Below are positions 36,555 to 45,496 of a stretch of 64,000 nt of DNA, piece after piece (the stretch's first letter is position 1; every line of letters begins with the position of its first letter). Source of the DNA: Clostridia bacterium (GTDB taxonomy: Bacteria; Bacillota_A; Clostridia; Oscillospirales; CAG-272). The DNA lies in contig JAFTUD010000006.1 of the NCBI GenBank assembly GCA_017466455.1, forward strand, positions 1-64,000. The letters run 5' to 3'. Below the pieces are notes generated by a model that saw only the letters and a program-made list of their open reading frames with translations, was not told where the DNA came from and made no database searches. A program made the translations under genes and the position numbers.

Positions 36555-37268
36555 ATGATAGGAACAAAAATGCTGATAATTGACAGTGACAGTGCCTCAT
36601 GCGAAATGCTCAGAATTTATTTTAAGGGTGAGGGCTATGAGGTAGTAGAGGCAAATGATGGCATTAGCGGACTGAACGCATTTAAGAAGTATGACCCCGA
36701 CATTGTAATTACTGACATTATGCTATCAAAGAAGGACGGAAACGATCTTATAAGAGAAATTAGAGCCGTTTCAAGCAAGCCTATTATAGTAATAAGCGCA
36801 AAGGGCGACACCTTTGATAAGGTTTTATCTCTTGAGCTTGGCGCAGATGACTATCTTGTAAAGCCATTTGATGCCAAGGAGCTTGGCGCAAGGGTTAGGG
36901 CGATTTTGCGTCGCTCAGGCTCCTTAGTAGGAAAGGACAAGGATATCCTTCGCTTTGATAATCTTGAAATCAACCTTACAAACCACGAAATCAAGGTAAG
37001 AGGAGAGCATGTTGATATCCCGCACAAGGAGCTAATGCTTCTTCACTTCTTAGCGCAAAATTATAATAGAGTATACTCCCGTGACCAGCTTCTTAATAAG
37101 GTGTGGAGCTTTGACTACCTTGGCGACTCACGCACGGTAGATGTTCACATCAAGCGCCTTAGAGTAAAGCTTGACGGCGTATCAAAGCAATGGGAAATCA
37201 AAACCGTATGGGGCGTTGGCTATAAATTTGAGGTACACCCCGAGGTGCAAGAAGGAGAAGACAAATGA
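36555..37268 (+). CDS. OmpR/PhoB-family response regulator, orphan
   Basis: A 237-residue two-domain regulator. The receiver domain (1-120) has the phospho-acceptor Asp54 (IVITDIML), Ser81 and Lys103 (LVKPFD). The C-terminal winged helix (about 130-230) shows VDIPHKELMLLHFLAQN and DSRTVDVHIKRLRVKL. The acidic pocket at the N terminus reads IIDSDS, so the second acidic residue (Asp10 in PhoB) is Ser11. This may weaken Mg2+ binding and phosphorylation. No sensor kinase is adjacent. AGGAGGAAC precedes the ATG. Direct repeats upstream suggest autoregulation. Confidence 0.88.
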   Translation: MIGTKMLIIDSDSASCEMLRIYFKGEGYEVVEANDGISGLNAFKKYDPDIVITDIMLSKKDGNDLIREIRAVSSKPIIVISAKGDTFDKVLSLELGADDYLVKPFDAKELGARVRAILRRSGSLVGKDKDILRFDNLEINLTNHEIKVRGEHVDIPHKELMLLHFLAQNYNRVYSRDQLLNKVWSFDYLGDSRTVDVHIKRLRVKLDGVSKQWEIKTVWGVGYKFEVHPEVQEGEDK

Positions 37269-37290
37269 AAAAAGCCGAAAGGCTTTTTCG
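37269..37290 (+). terminator. short terminator hairpin after the regulator
   Basis: AAAAAGCC, loop GAAA, GGCTTTTT. It lies directly before the methyltransferase start. Confidence 0.65.
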
Positions 37291-37303
37291 TTTATGAATA
37301 AAT

Positions 37304-38422
37304 ATGGAATATGTAGCAACCTGTCTTTTCGGACTTGAAAGCCTGCTCGGAGCAGAAATTGATGAGCTTGGCTATAAAAGGACGGAAACAATGGACGGCA
37401 GAGTGAGCTTTGAGGGCGACGAGAGCGCTATTGCAAGGTGCAATATTGCCCTTCGCTTTGCCGAAAGACTTTATATCAAGGTTGGCGAGTTTGAGGCGCT
37501 TACCTTCGATGACCTCTTTGAGGGAACAAAAGCCCTTGAATGGGAAAAATGGATAGGCAAGGACGATGAATTTCCCGTAAAGGGGCATAGCATAAAAAGT
37601 GCGCTTTTCTCAATCCCCGATTGCCAAAAAATCATCAAAAGGGCAGTCGTATCACGCCTTAGCCAAAAATATGGCATTTCATGGTTTGAGGAAAGGGGAA
37701 TAAAATATCAAATTGACTTTTTCCTGTTCAAAAACAGAGCAACGCTTATGATTGACACCTCGGGCGTTCCGCTTCATAAAAGAGGCTACCGACCAAAGAG
37801 CGTGGAAGCCCCGATAAGAGAAACACTCGCCTGTGCCCTTGCAAAGCTTGCAAGACCGAGAGAGGATGTTCTTTTTTGGGACCCGTTTTGTGGCTCGGGA
37901 ACAATAGCAATAGAGGCAACAATGCTGATGCTGAACCGCGCCCCGGGGCTTGACCGTGGCTTCGCCTCACAGGCGTTTCCCCAATTTGATAAGAAAATTT
38001 GGAGCGACGCAAGGGATGAGGCAAGGGCGAAAATCATCACCGACAGTAAATTCGAGGCGTATGCCTCGGACATCAATCCCGAATGTGTAGAAATCGCCAC
38101 CGAAAGCGCAAAGCATGCGGGAGTGTATCAAAATATGCGTATTTTTGAGCGCGATGCTCTGACAATAAAAACCGAGGGAAGGCGTGGTACAATCGTGTGC
38201 AACCCACCCTACGGCGAAAGGCTTCTCACAATAAGAGAGGCAGAGGCGCTCTATCGCAAGATGGGTGAGCATTTTAAAACTCTTGACAGCTGGCAAATCT
38301 ATGTAATCACCAATCACGAGCAATTCTCGCGCTTCTACGGCAGAAGACCCGATAAGGTCAGAAAGCTTTCAAATGGCAATATCCCCTGCTATTTTTATCA
38401 ATTTTTCAAAAAACACGATTAA
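37304..38422 (+). CDS. THUMP-domain RNA methyltransferase (RlmL/YpsC family)
   Basis: A 372-residue enzyme. The N-terminal 160 residues cover a ferredoxin-like/THUMP RNA-binding part (TCLFGLESLLGAEI). The UPF0020 catalytic domain has the SAM-binding motif FWDPFCGSGTIAIEA and the catalytic NPPYGERL. Relatives methylate N2 of guanine in 23S rRNA (RlmL) or related positions. The exact target here is not determined. No good ribosome binding site lies before the ATG: the preceding terminator ends only 14 nt upstream, so expression is hard to predict. Confidence 0.88.
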   Translation: MEYVATCLFGLESLLGAEIDELGYKRTETMDGRVSFEGDESAIARCNIALRFAERLYIKVGEFEALTFDDLFEGTKALEWEKWIGKDDEFPVKGHSIKSALFSIPDCQKIIKRAVVSRLSQKYGISWFEERGIKYQIDFFLFKNRATLMIDTSGVPLHKRGYRPKSVEAPIRETLACALAKLARPREDVLFWDPFCGSGTIAIEATMLMLNRAPGLDRGFASQAFPQFDKKIWSDARDEARAKIITDSKFEAYASDINPECVEIATESAKHAGVYQNMRIFERDALTIKTEGRRGTIVCNPPYGERLLTIREAEALYRKMGEHFKTLDSWQIYVITNHEQFSRFYGRRPDKVRKLSNGNIPCYFYQFFKKHD

Positions 38423-38428
38423 AAAACG

Positions 38429-38474
38429 AGCCTTCGCTAATACTATTTCCAAATGGAAATTGATAGCGGAGGCT
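38429..38474 (+). promoter_or_regulatory. hairpin that buries the ribosome binding site of the next gene
   Basis: AGCCTTCGCTA pairs with TAGCGGAGGCT and ATTTCC with GGAAAT around loop AAAT. The GGAGG of the germination gene lies in the 3' arm and a T-run follows at once, just before the ATG at 38479. It is shaped like a terminator and could act as one for the upstream gene. Confidence 0.6.
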
Positions 38475-38478
38475 TTTT

Positions 38479-39891
38479 ATGCGTAAATTTTCCCCCGATT
38501 TTTCCGAAAATGTCCAAATCCTTGACGAGGAGCTGAATGTTTCGGAAAATTTTGATATTATAAAGCGAGAGCTTATTATCGCCACACACAGAGTGGTAAT
38601 GTACTATGTAGACGGCTTTGTCACCGCATCAATAATGCAAAAGCTCATGATGCACATGGTAACCCTTAAGGATATAGGAAACAGCGAGGCAAAAACGGTT
38701 GATGAGTTTGTAAAGCGAAGCATACCAAGCGTTGAGGTTGACCCATGCTACGATGTTGACCTTGCCGAAAAATTAGTCCTCAGCGGTTGTACCCTCGTGC
38801 TTAGCGACGCCTTTTACGACGGAGCAGTAATAGTTGACGCGCGCTCATATCCCGCAAGAGTCACAGCCGAGCCCGAAAACGATAAGGTAATGCGTGGCTC
38901 TCGCGACGGCTTTGTTGAAACAATGATATTCAATACAGCAATGATCAGACGCAGAATACGCGATACGCGCCTGACCGTAAAGTATGCTACCGCGGGAGAT
39001 AGGTCAAAAACCGATATGGCCATCGTCTATATAAAAGGCAAGGCAAACCCAAAATATGTGCGTGAAATTGAAGAAAAAATAGCAAGCATAAAGACCGACT
39101 CACTCGTTATGGGACATCAAAGCCTTATTGAGTGCCTGATAAAGCATAAATGGTATAACCCCTTCCCAAAGGTAAGATGTACGGAGCGCCCCGATTGTGC
39201 CTGCGCCTCAATTTTAGAGGGGAGCGTGGTTGTAATTTGCGATAATTCCCCCGAGGCAATAATTTTGCCGACCTGTATTTTTGACTTCCTGCAGGAAACC
39301 GACGATTACTATTTCCCACCCCTTGTCGGCTCGTATTTAAGAATAGTAAGACAGCTTGTCTTTTGGAGCGCAATCGTGCTTACCCCCGTGTGGTATTTGC
39401 TTGTCACATACCCCGAATTTATGCCACAGGGTCTAACTTTTTTAATTCCAAAAAACCCCGGACATATCCCAATCCTTGCCCAACTTCTAATAGTCGAAGT
39501 GGTTGTTGACGGTTTAAAACTCGCCTCACTTAATACCCCAACAGTAATGTCTAACTCCTTCGGTGTAATCGGCGGTCTTTTGCTTGGTGACTTTGCCGTA
39601 CAGGTAGGCTGGCTAAGCGCCGATGTCATATTCTATATGGCAATCGTGTCCGTCGCAAGCTTTACTCAATCAAATTATGAGCTCGGCTACGCCTTTAAGT
39701 TCATAAGAATGATAACCCTGATACTAATTGCCCTGTTTAATATTTGGGGGCTTTTCATCGGCTTCGGCATAGGACTTTTTCTCGTTGTCACGAACGCAAC
39801 AATAAACGGAAAGCGCTCGTACCTGTATCCGTTAATTCCCTTTAATGCACATGCCCTGTCCCGCCTGATATTCAGGCGTAAAAAGCCCTGA
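38479..39891 (+). CDS. GerA/SpoVAF-family spore germination protein
   Basis: A 470-residue membrane protein. The N-terminal 290 residues are soluble, with the family signature RGSRDGFVETMIFNTAMIRRRI and a C-x-C pair (CTERPDCACAS). Five to six membrane helices follow, including LIVEVVVDGLKLASLNTP, and a short basic tail ends it. Length and C terminus (NAHALSRLIFRRKKP) resemble SpoVAF more than GerAA, but neighbours of the spoVA operon are missing. The family acts in the spore inner membrane during germination. Translation may be limited by the hairpin that covers its ribosome binding site. Confidence 0.85.
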   Translation: MRKFSPDFSENVQILDEELNVSENFDIIKRELIIATHRVVMYYVDGFVTASIMQKLMMHMVTLKDIGNSEAKTVDEFVKRSIPSVEVDPCYDVDLAEKLVLSGCTLVLSDAFYDGAVIVDARSYPARVTAEPENDKVMRGSRDGFVETMIFNTAMIRRRIRDTRLTVKYATAGDRSKTDMAIVYIKGKANPKYVREIEEKIASIKTDSLVMGHQSLIECLIKHKWYNPFPKVRCTERPDCACASILEGSVVVICDNSPEAIILPTCIFDFLQETDDYYFPPLVGSYLRIVRQLVFWSAIVLTPVWYLLVTYPEFMPQGLTFLIPKNPGHIPILAQLLIVEVVVDGLKLASLNTPTVMSNSFGVIGGLLLGDFAVQVGWLSADVIFYMAIVSVASFTQSNYELGYAFKFIRMITLILIALFNIWGLFIGFGIGLFLVVTNATINGKRSYLYPLIPFNAHALSRLIFRRKKP

Positions 39892-39931
39892 GCTAAGCCG
39901 GGCGCGCAAGGGCAATATAATAAGCTCCATT

Positions 39932-39966
39932 AAAAAATGGCTATCAACCGATAGCCATTTTTATTT
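39932..39966. terminator. bidirectional terminator between spoVAF-like gene and ruvB
   Basis: AAAATGGCTATC, loop AACC, GATAGCCATTTT with A- and T-runs on both sides. Confidence 0.85.
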
Positions 39967-39968
39967 TA

Positions 39969-41033
39969 TCAATCAATTTTAACCTGTGAGCCAACCCCGC
40001 CGTTACCGGCATTTCCGCCGTAGGGAATACCAAGATGCTCATATGCTAAGCGTGTCGCGCATCTTCCTCTCGGAGTTCTGCTTAAAAATCCGATCTGCAT
40101 AAGATAAGGCTCATATACATCTTCAATAGTGATGCTTTCCTCACCAATAGTAGCAGAAAGCGTTTCAAGTCCAACAGGACCGCCGTCGTAAAACTTGATA
40201 ATCGTTTCAAGCATCTGCCTGTCCGTGTTGTCAAGTCCAAGCTCATCAATTTCAAGCGCCGAAAGCGAAAGCTTCGCCATTTCAAGCGTGATTTTTCCGT
40301 CACCCTTAACCTGAGCATAGTCACGCACGCGCTTTAAAAGCCTGTTAGCAATACGAGGTGTTCCGCGTGAGCGCGATGCTATTTCAAGCGCGCCCTCGTC
40401 AGTAATATCAACCTCAAGAAGCGATGCGCTGCGCTTAACAATAGTAGCAAGCTCCTCGTGTGAATAAAGCTCAAGCTTAAGCGGAACGCCAAAGCGGTCG
40501 CGAAGAGGGGTAGTCAGCTGACCCGCACGGGTTGTCGCGCCAACTAATGTAAATCTTGGAAGCGGTACGCGAATAGAGCGAGCCGCAGGGCCCTTACCGA
40601 TAATAATATCAAGCACATAGTCCTCCATCGCGGGATAGAGAATTTCCTCAATGTTTCTTGAAAGGCGGTGAATTTCATCAATAAAAAGCACATCACCGGG
40701 CGCAAGGTTGGTAAGTATTGCCGCAAGGTCGCCCTGCTTTTCAATGGCAGGACCCGAGGTCACACGGAAGTTTACACCCATTTCCGTTGCGATAATGCCC
40801 GAAAGGGTAGTCTTACCAAGACCGGGAGGGCCATATAAAAGCACATGGTCAAGCGAGTCGCCACGACCCTTAGCCGCATCAATATAAACCTTTAAAAGGC
40901 TCTTAACCTTTTCTTGACCGATATATTCATCAAACGAGGTAGGGCGAAGATTTATTTCCTCATTAACCTCAACACCCGATGCCTCAGTCGCAACTATTCG
41001 GTTTTCATAGTCAAATTCTGTTTCATCAATCAT
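39969..41033 (-). CDS. ruvB: Holliday junction branch migration ATPase RuvB
   Basis: A 354-residue AAA+ motor. It has Walker [11 protein letters not shown], Walker B FIDEIHRL, sensor region VGATTRAG and the C-terminal winged helix ([21 protein letters not shown]). It forms hexameric rings that pump DNA through RuvA during recombination repair. It is last in a tight leftward operon; the start lies 11 nt after ruvA. Family length and motifs are normal. Confidence 0.97.
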   Translation of the reverse strand: MIDETEFDYENRIVATEASGVEVNEEINLRPTSFDEYIGQEKVKSLLKVYIDAAKGRGDSLDHVLLYGPPGLGKTTLSGIIATEMGVNFRVTSGPAIEKQGDLAAILTNLAPGDVLFIDEIHRLSRNIEEILYPAMEDYVLDIIIGKGPAARSIRVPLPRFTLVGATTRAGQLTTPLRDRFGVPLKLELYSHEELATIVKRSASLLEVDITDEGALEIASRSRGTPRIANRLLKRVRDYAQVKGDGKITLEMAKLSLSALEIDELGLDNTDRQMLETIIKFYDGGPVGLETLSATIGEESITIEDVYEPYLMQIGFLSRTPRGRCATRLAYEHLGIPYGGNAGNGGVGSQVKID

Positions 41034-41044
41034 TGTAATTTACC

Positions 41045-41659
41045 TCATATAAGCTTACTAAGAGCGAGTGGTATAATTTTTTCAACCTCAAGCGTTGGGT
41101 CAATGCCGGTAAGCGCCCTTTGAGCATCGGAGCGCGAATAGCCAAGCACGATAAGCGCATCAAGCGCCTCTCCAAGATTTCCCTTGCCCTTGACAAGCGC
41201 AGGGGCACTGCCAACCGCACCGCCAACAGCTGAGGATGTAGCGCCAAAGTAAACCTTTGCCACCTTGTCCCTTAGCTCAAGTATAATTCTGCCTGCAGTC
41301 TTAGCGCCAATACCGCTTGCCTTCGCAATAGACCTTGTGTCCTCGGCGCAAATAGCTTGATAAAGCCTGTCGGGGGTGAAAAGGGAGAGAATAGCCATTC
41401 CCGCCTTAGGTCCAACGCCCGAAACGCTTGTGAGTAGCTTAAACGCACCAAGCTCATCGGCGTTTTTAAATCCAAAAAGCTCAACTCCGTCCTCTCTCAC
41501 CTGAAGATGAGTGAAAAGCTTCATTCTTTCGCCAATATGTGAGCAAATCTCGGTATAAGTGTTGTCACTTATCGCAAGACGGTAGCCCACACCGCAGCAG
41601 TCAATGACACAACCGCCGATTTCGCAGTAGTCAAGTGTTCCGTCAACATGATATATCAT
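41045..41659 (-). CDS. ruvA: Holliday junction-binding protein RuvA
   Basis: A 204-residue tetrameric junction binder. Residues 1-63 are the OB fold, two helix-hairpin-helix motifs follow (LTSVSGVGPKAGMAIL; KASGIGAKTAGRIILEL) and a flexible linker leads to the C-terminal RuvB-contact domain (EALDALIVLGYSRSDAQRAL). It starts 5 nt after yfhO, and its ribosome binding site lies inside the last codons of yfhO. ruvC is not in this operon but at 44990 on the other strand. Confidence 0.96.
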   Translation of the reverse strand: MIYHVDGTLDYCEIGGCVIDCCGVGYRLAISDNTYTEICSHIGERMKLFTHLQVREDGVELFGFKNADELGAFKLLTSVSGVGPKAGMAILSLFTPDRLYQAICAEDTRSIAKASGIGAKTAGRIILELRDKVAKVYFGATSSAVGGAVGSAPALVKGKGNLGEALDALIVLGYSRSDAQRALTGIDPTLEVEKIIPLALSKLI

Positions 41660-41664
41660 AAATT

Positions 41665-44550
41665 TTAATCCTCGTTTTTTGTATTAGTCGTTTCATCATC
41701 GGTAATTTCATTACCCTCACCGTCGGAGTCGCCCTCACAATCAAGCCCTTCAGCATTAGGCTCGTCAGATGATAAATCCCCCTCGGCATCATTTGCTACC
41801 TGTACCCTTTTGATTGTTAAGCGTCTGATTTTTTCCTCAAATACGCACATAAGCGCAAATAGCGCAATTCCAACAAGCGTAACAGTAATTCCAATGTTAA
41901 ACACAGTAGAGCTGTATTTTAGCTTTATAGTATGCTCGCCTGCCGAAATGTCAAAGGCAAGAAGCGAGTCAAGCACCTCATATGTCTCAACCCTTTCGCC
42001 GTCAACATAAACCTGCCAATACTTGTCGTAAGGAATGGTAGTCATTACAATTTCGTTTTCCTCGGCGGTAATCTTACCCTCAAATTTCGTATCCGAGTAG
42101 TCCTCAATTACCATATTCCCCTTAGCAAGCTCGGTAAATGTACTTTCAAAAAGAGCCGTGTCAAGCTGGAAGAATAGAGGATATGAGCCATCAATTGACA
42201 CATAGCTGTCATTAAACTCCACCTTAACATAAATTGTTTGTCCCGCCTCAAATGTGCCAAGACAATGTATGCGGTTGCTCTCGTCACCGAATACCTTTCC
42301 CGCGCTTTCATCATTTATATAGTATGTCGCCTCTTTAATGCTTCCGTTAGGCTTTAAATACATATAAATGCTACCCGTTGTATACGGAGATACAGCATAG
42401 GTAAACGATGCCTTTCTGTTGCTGTCCGAACGGCTGTAACGCTCGTTTGAGCCCGTTCCACTCTTAGTGCAGTTTGATTTTTCAAAGTAAGAGTAGTAAC
42501 AGCTTGAATAAAATCTCAGATTTTCCTCACCCGTCATTCCCGAAACCAGATATTCAAGATATCTATAAGGAGTAAGCGTGTGATTTTTATCCCTTTCAAG
42601 CTCCTTCATTTGTGCGTCAACACAGTAAGCAATAGAAAGAGCATAGGGGTTTTTGTAAACAGTAAGCCCGTTTTTGCCCTCAAGAGGTGTATAAATGTGT
42701 GAAACGGGAATGTCCTTTGAAACAACATACTTGATTCCAAAAATGGAGTCAACAAGCTCATTGCCCTCAAAATACTTGCTCCAATGTGAGCGCGCGGAAA
42801 ATCCGCAGTTCTTCATAAGGTTCATAACATCCTTATTAAAGGTTGAGGTAGATGCCGAGAGCCCGCGAATATCAAGCGCAAAATTCTCATTCGGCTTTCT
42901 GAACAGAGTTTTTTCAAGCCTGTAAAACGACTTGTCATTTTCAAGAATCATATCAACCGTCGGCTCAATTTCATCAATAAAGTCACGGTAAACATTACGC
43001 TTTGCCCAACCAACATCGTTTACCTCCTCACCCCAGTTGATAATACCGCTTACGCAAGCTTCAAAGGTCACAATGCCAAGCAGGACATAGGAGAAGACTT
43101 TTTTTACGCTCTCACGCTTTTTATAGTAGAGTATAGCAAGATAGGTTACAATGAAAATGAGCGAGAGCCACACAAGCTCGTAATCGGGCATAATAGGCGT
43201 TTTGTCACTGCCCTCAAAGCGAGGCAAAAGCACCGTCTTTTGAATGACAAAAACAAGAAGAATAAGCCCCGCGCCGATTTGAATTATATTTTTGTAATCA
43301 AAATCAGACAGCGCCTCAAAGCCCTTGTATGCCATTATCAAAAGAATAAACGAGAACATAAAGCTGTATCGGTAATTCAACCATACAGGCATTTGAAGTC
43401 CGTGCCAAATCAGGTCAAGCGCATCAATAGACATACACGCAATAAGGAAAATTGTAAGAATACCGTACGCAATCTTTTCTCTTGGCTTAGACCTTTTTGA
43501 CATAAAGTAAAGCGGAAGCGTAAACAGAGCAAGAATGCCGCAGTAAACATTCGGCATGCCCGCAGGGCGCACCGTGTCGTATGAGCCGATAAACATCTTT
43601 GCAATGAAGTCAAGGAAGTCGAAGCGTAGCTCAAGTGTCATGTCGTGTATCGTTCCGTCGGTTTTTCCAAAGGAAATAGAGTAAATAGCGCAAAGAATTA
43701 TAACGCATACAATCATGAGCGCAACGACCGTGCATACGCCTATTCTTAAAAAGCTTTTCCAAATATGCCCCTTTTCGCAAAGAGGGTTAAGCTCCTCTTT
43801 ATTTTTTGAGCAAATAAAGCAAATGAAGTAAATAAGCGTGTAAATGCAAGCCATAAAGCCAATGTAGTAGTTTGACCATATGATAAGCGCAAGCATAACT
43901 GTATATAGCTTGAAGTGACCGGTTGTCGCAATTCTCTCAATTCCAAGAGTGAGCAGAGGTAGCCACATAAGCGCATCCATCCACATCGTGTTGGACTGAT
44001 ATGCCATAGCATAGGCGCAAAGGGCATACATTGTTGAAAACATCGCAAAGGAAACAAAATCCCTGCGCCTTCCGGTTTTGTCGAGGTAAATGGCAAAGCA
44101 AAGACCGCTAATGCCACACTTCAAAATCATTATAAGCGTTACCGCCTCAACAATAAGAGAGGACGGGAACAAAATCAAAATGAGCAAAAACGGTGATGAT
44201 GCGTAATAGGTAAAGAAGCCTAAAAACTCACCGCCAAGCACCCTTTCCCAGGTGTAGATAAGAGAGCCGTTGCCCGTGAAAATATCTCTCATTTGCTCAA
44301 AATAGTAAATGTATTGAGCATTCATGTCAAGCGTTAAAATAGAGCGCTCTCCAAACGGGAAAACTCCAATCACCGCATAAACTATCAAAATTGCACCGAC
44401 AGGCACAAAAAATGACGGATAAAGGTACGCCCTCGCCTTAATAAATTGCCATACCTTCACCGAAAGCGCCTTGAACCAAGCGGAAAGCTTGTTTGGTGAG
44501 CCACCGCCTGTGGCGTTATTATCAACTAAAATAGGTAAGCTGTTATCCAT
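41665..44550 (-). CDS. YfhO-family polytopic membrane protein
   Basis: 961 residues from the ATG at 44548-44550 with a GAGGG ribosome binding site; the GTG two codons earlier is an alternative. It begins with a membrane part of about 13 hydrophobic segments (residues 40-510). A large outside domain follows (about 520-880), then a final helix and an acidic cytoplasmic tail rich in Asp, Glu and Asn. This is the YfhO/GT-C-like layout. In Bacillus YfhO has been linked to glycosylation of lipoteichoic acid. It is the second gene of the DUF951-yfhO-ruvA-ruvB run, overlapping DUF951 by 8 nt. Confidence 0.88.
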   Translation of the reverse strand: MDNSLPILVDNNATGGGSPNKLSAWFKALSVKVWQFIKARAYLYPSFFVPVGAILIVYAVIGVFPFGERSILTLDMNAQYIYYFEQMRDIFTGNGSLIYTWERVLGGEFLGFFTYYASSPFLLILILFPSSLIVEAVTLIMILKCGISGLCFAIYLDKTGRRRDFVSFAMFSTMYALCAYAMAYQSNTMWMDALMWLPLLTLGIERIATTGHFKLYTVMLALIIWSNYYIGFMACIYTLIYFICFICSKNKEELNPLCEKGHIWKSFLRIGVCTVVALMIVCVIILCAIYSISFGKTDGTIHDMTLELRFDFLDFIAKMFIGSYDTVRPAGMPNVYCGILALFTLPLYFMSKRSKPREKIAYGILTIFLIACMSIDALDLIWHGLQMPVWLNYRYSFMFSFILLIMAYKGFEALSDFDYKNIIQIGAGLILLVFVIQKTVLLPRFEGSDKTPIMPDYELVWLSLIFIVTYLAILYYKKRESVKKVFSYVLLGIVTFEACVSGIINWGEEVNDVGWAKRNVYRDFIDEIEPTVDMILENDKSFYRLEKTLFRKPNENFALDIRGLSASTSTFNKDVMNLMKNCGFSARSHWSKYFEGNELVDSIFGIKYVVSKDIPVSHIYTPLEGKNGLTVYKNPYALSIAYCVDAQMKELERDKNHTLTPYRYLEYLVSGMTGEENLRFYSSCYYSYFEKSNCTKSGTGSNERYSRSDSNRKASFTYAVSPYTTGSIYMYLKPNGSIKEATYYINDESAGKVFGDESNRIHCLGTFEAGQTIYVKVEFNDSYVSIDGSYPLFFQLDTALFESTFTELAKGNMVIEDYSDTKFEGKITAEENEIVMTTIPYDKYWQVYVDGERVETYEVLDSLLAFDISAGEHTIKLKYSSTVFNIGITVTLVGIALFALMCVFEEKIRRLTIKRVQVANDAEGDLSSDEPNAEGLDCEGDSDGEGNEITDDETTNTKNED

Positions 44551-44749
44551 TTTCACCCTCGCAGGAAACGATTTTCTTTATCATTTTTTCAACCTTAATG
44601 CGCTCAAGCACGAGCATTCGCCCACACCCGTTACATTCAAGCTTTATATCCGAGCCAATTCTTAAAACCTTAAACGAATGGCTACCGCAGGGATGAGGCT
44701 TTTTCATTTCAAGCAAATCCCCCACCCTGATAACAGGAATTGAAGACAT
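44543..44749 (-). CDS. DUF951 small zinc-ribbon-like protein
   Basis: A 68-residue protein. The signature VGDLLEMKKPHPCGS, then ECNGCGRMLVLER, gives one Cys near His and a CxxC pair that may bind zinc. This matches DUF951, widespread in Firmicutes and of unknown function, often near genes for chromosome partitioning or GTPases. It is the first gene of the leftward run and has a clear AAGGAGAA ribosome binding site. Confidence 0.85.
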   Translation of the reverse strand: MSSIPVIRVGDLLEMKKPHPCGSHSFKVLRIGSDIKLECNGCGRMLVLERIKVEKMIKKIVSCEGENG

Positions 44750-44918
44750 ATCATTTCTCCTTAAATAAACTAAAATCGCAAGTAATTTGCAAAATGCTAT
44801 ACATAATCATTTTACCATATCCTTACAAAAAAATCAACTGTGTATAAGAATTTTATCATAAGTATTAAAGAATAGTAATATAATTTACGCGCTCTCGCAA
44901 AAATATTATATATTTTAT

Positions 44919-44947
44919 TTGACATATGGCAAAATTTGTGCTACAAT
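44919..44947 (+). promoter_or_regulatory. promoter of ruvC and following genes
   Basis: TTGACA (44919-44924), 17 nt, TACAAT (44942-44947). Confidence 0.82.
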
Positions 44948-44989
44948 ATATCCTGAATAATTTTGTTTTCGTATAGCTACGAGGTAAAT

Positions 44990-45487
44990 ATGGTAATTTT
45001 AGGAATTGACCCGGGGCTCGCAATTGTTGGTTGGGGCGTTGTTGAATACGATAAGGGAAAGTTTTATGTAAGGGGCTACGGCTCTATCCAAACAAAGGCA
45101 GGGCTTCCCGTTGAGGAAAGGCTTCTTCAAATATTTGACGGAATGAACACGATCATAGATAAATATAAGCCCGAGGTAATGGCAGTTGAGGAGCTTTTTT
45201 GGAACACAAACCAAAAGACGGGAATCAGCGTTGCCGAGGCAAGGGGCACAATCCTCTTAGCCGCCCATAGAAAGGGTATAAAGATAAATGAATATACTCC
45301 GCTTCAGGTAAAGCAAGCGGTCGTTGGATACGGCAGAGCTGATAAAAAGCAGGTTATCACAATGGTAACCTCGATTTTGAAGCTTCCGAAGCCACCGAAG
45401 CCCGATGATACCGCGGACGCGCTCGCGATAGCAATTTGTCAAGGCCACGCAGGAGGCAGTCCACTCGGAAAATATTACAAAATGTGA
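44990..45487 (+). CDS. ruvC: Holliday junction resolvase RuvC
   Basis: 165 residues from the ATG at 44990, which has a GAGG ribosome binding site; an in-frame start at 44963 lacks one. The catalytic acids are Asp7 (GIDPGL), Glu67 (AVEELFW) and the DDTADA group around 139-143. The dimeric nuclease cuts junctions made by RuvAB. It is the head of a rightward series: a methyltransferase starts 9 nt after its stop, then the ECF genes. Confidence 0.97.
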   Translation: MVILGIDPGLAIVGWGVVEYDKGKFYVRGYGSIQTKAGLPVEERLLQIFDGMNTIIDKYKPEVMAVEELFWNTNQKTGISVAEARGTILLAAHRKGIKINEYTPLQVKQAVVGYGRADKKQVITMVTSILKLPKPPKPDDTADALAIAICQGHAGGSPLGKYYKM

Positions 45488-45496
45488 GGAAATCTT

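Noticed and set aside
37746..38323. Leftward ORFs (92, 104 and 118 codons) inside the RNA methyltransferase
   Set aside because: Antisense shadows without ribosome binding sites; the plus-strand frame carries the conserved catalytic motifs.
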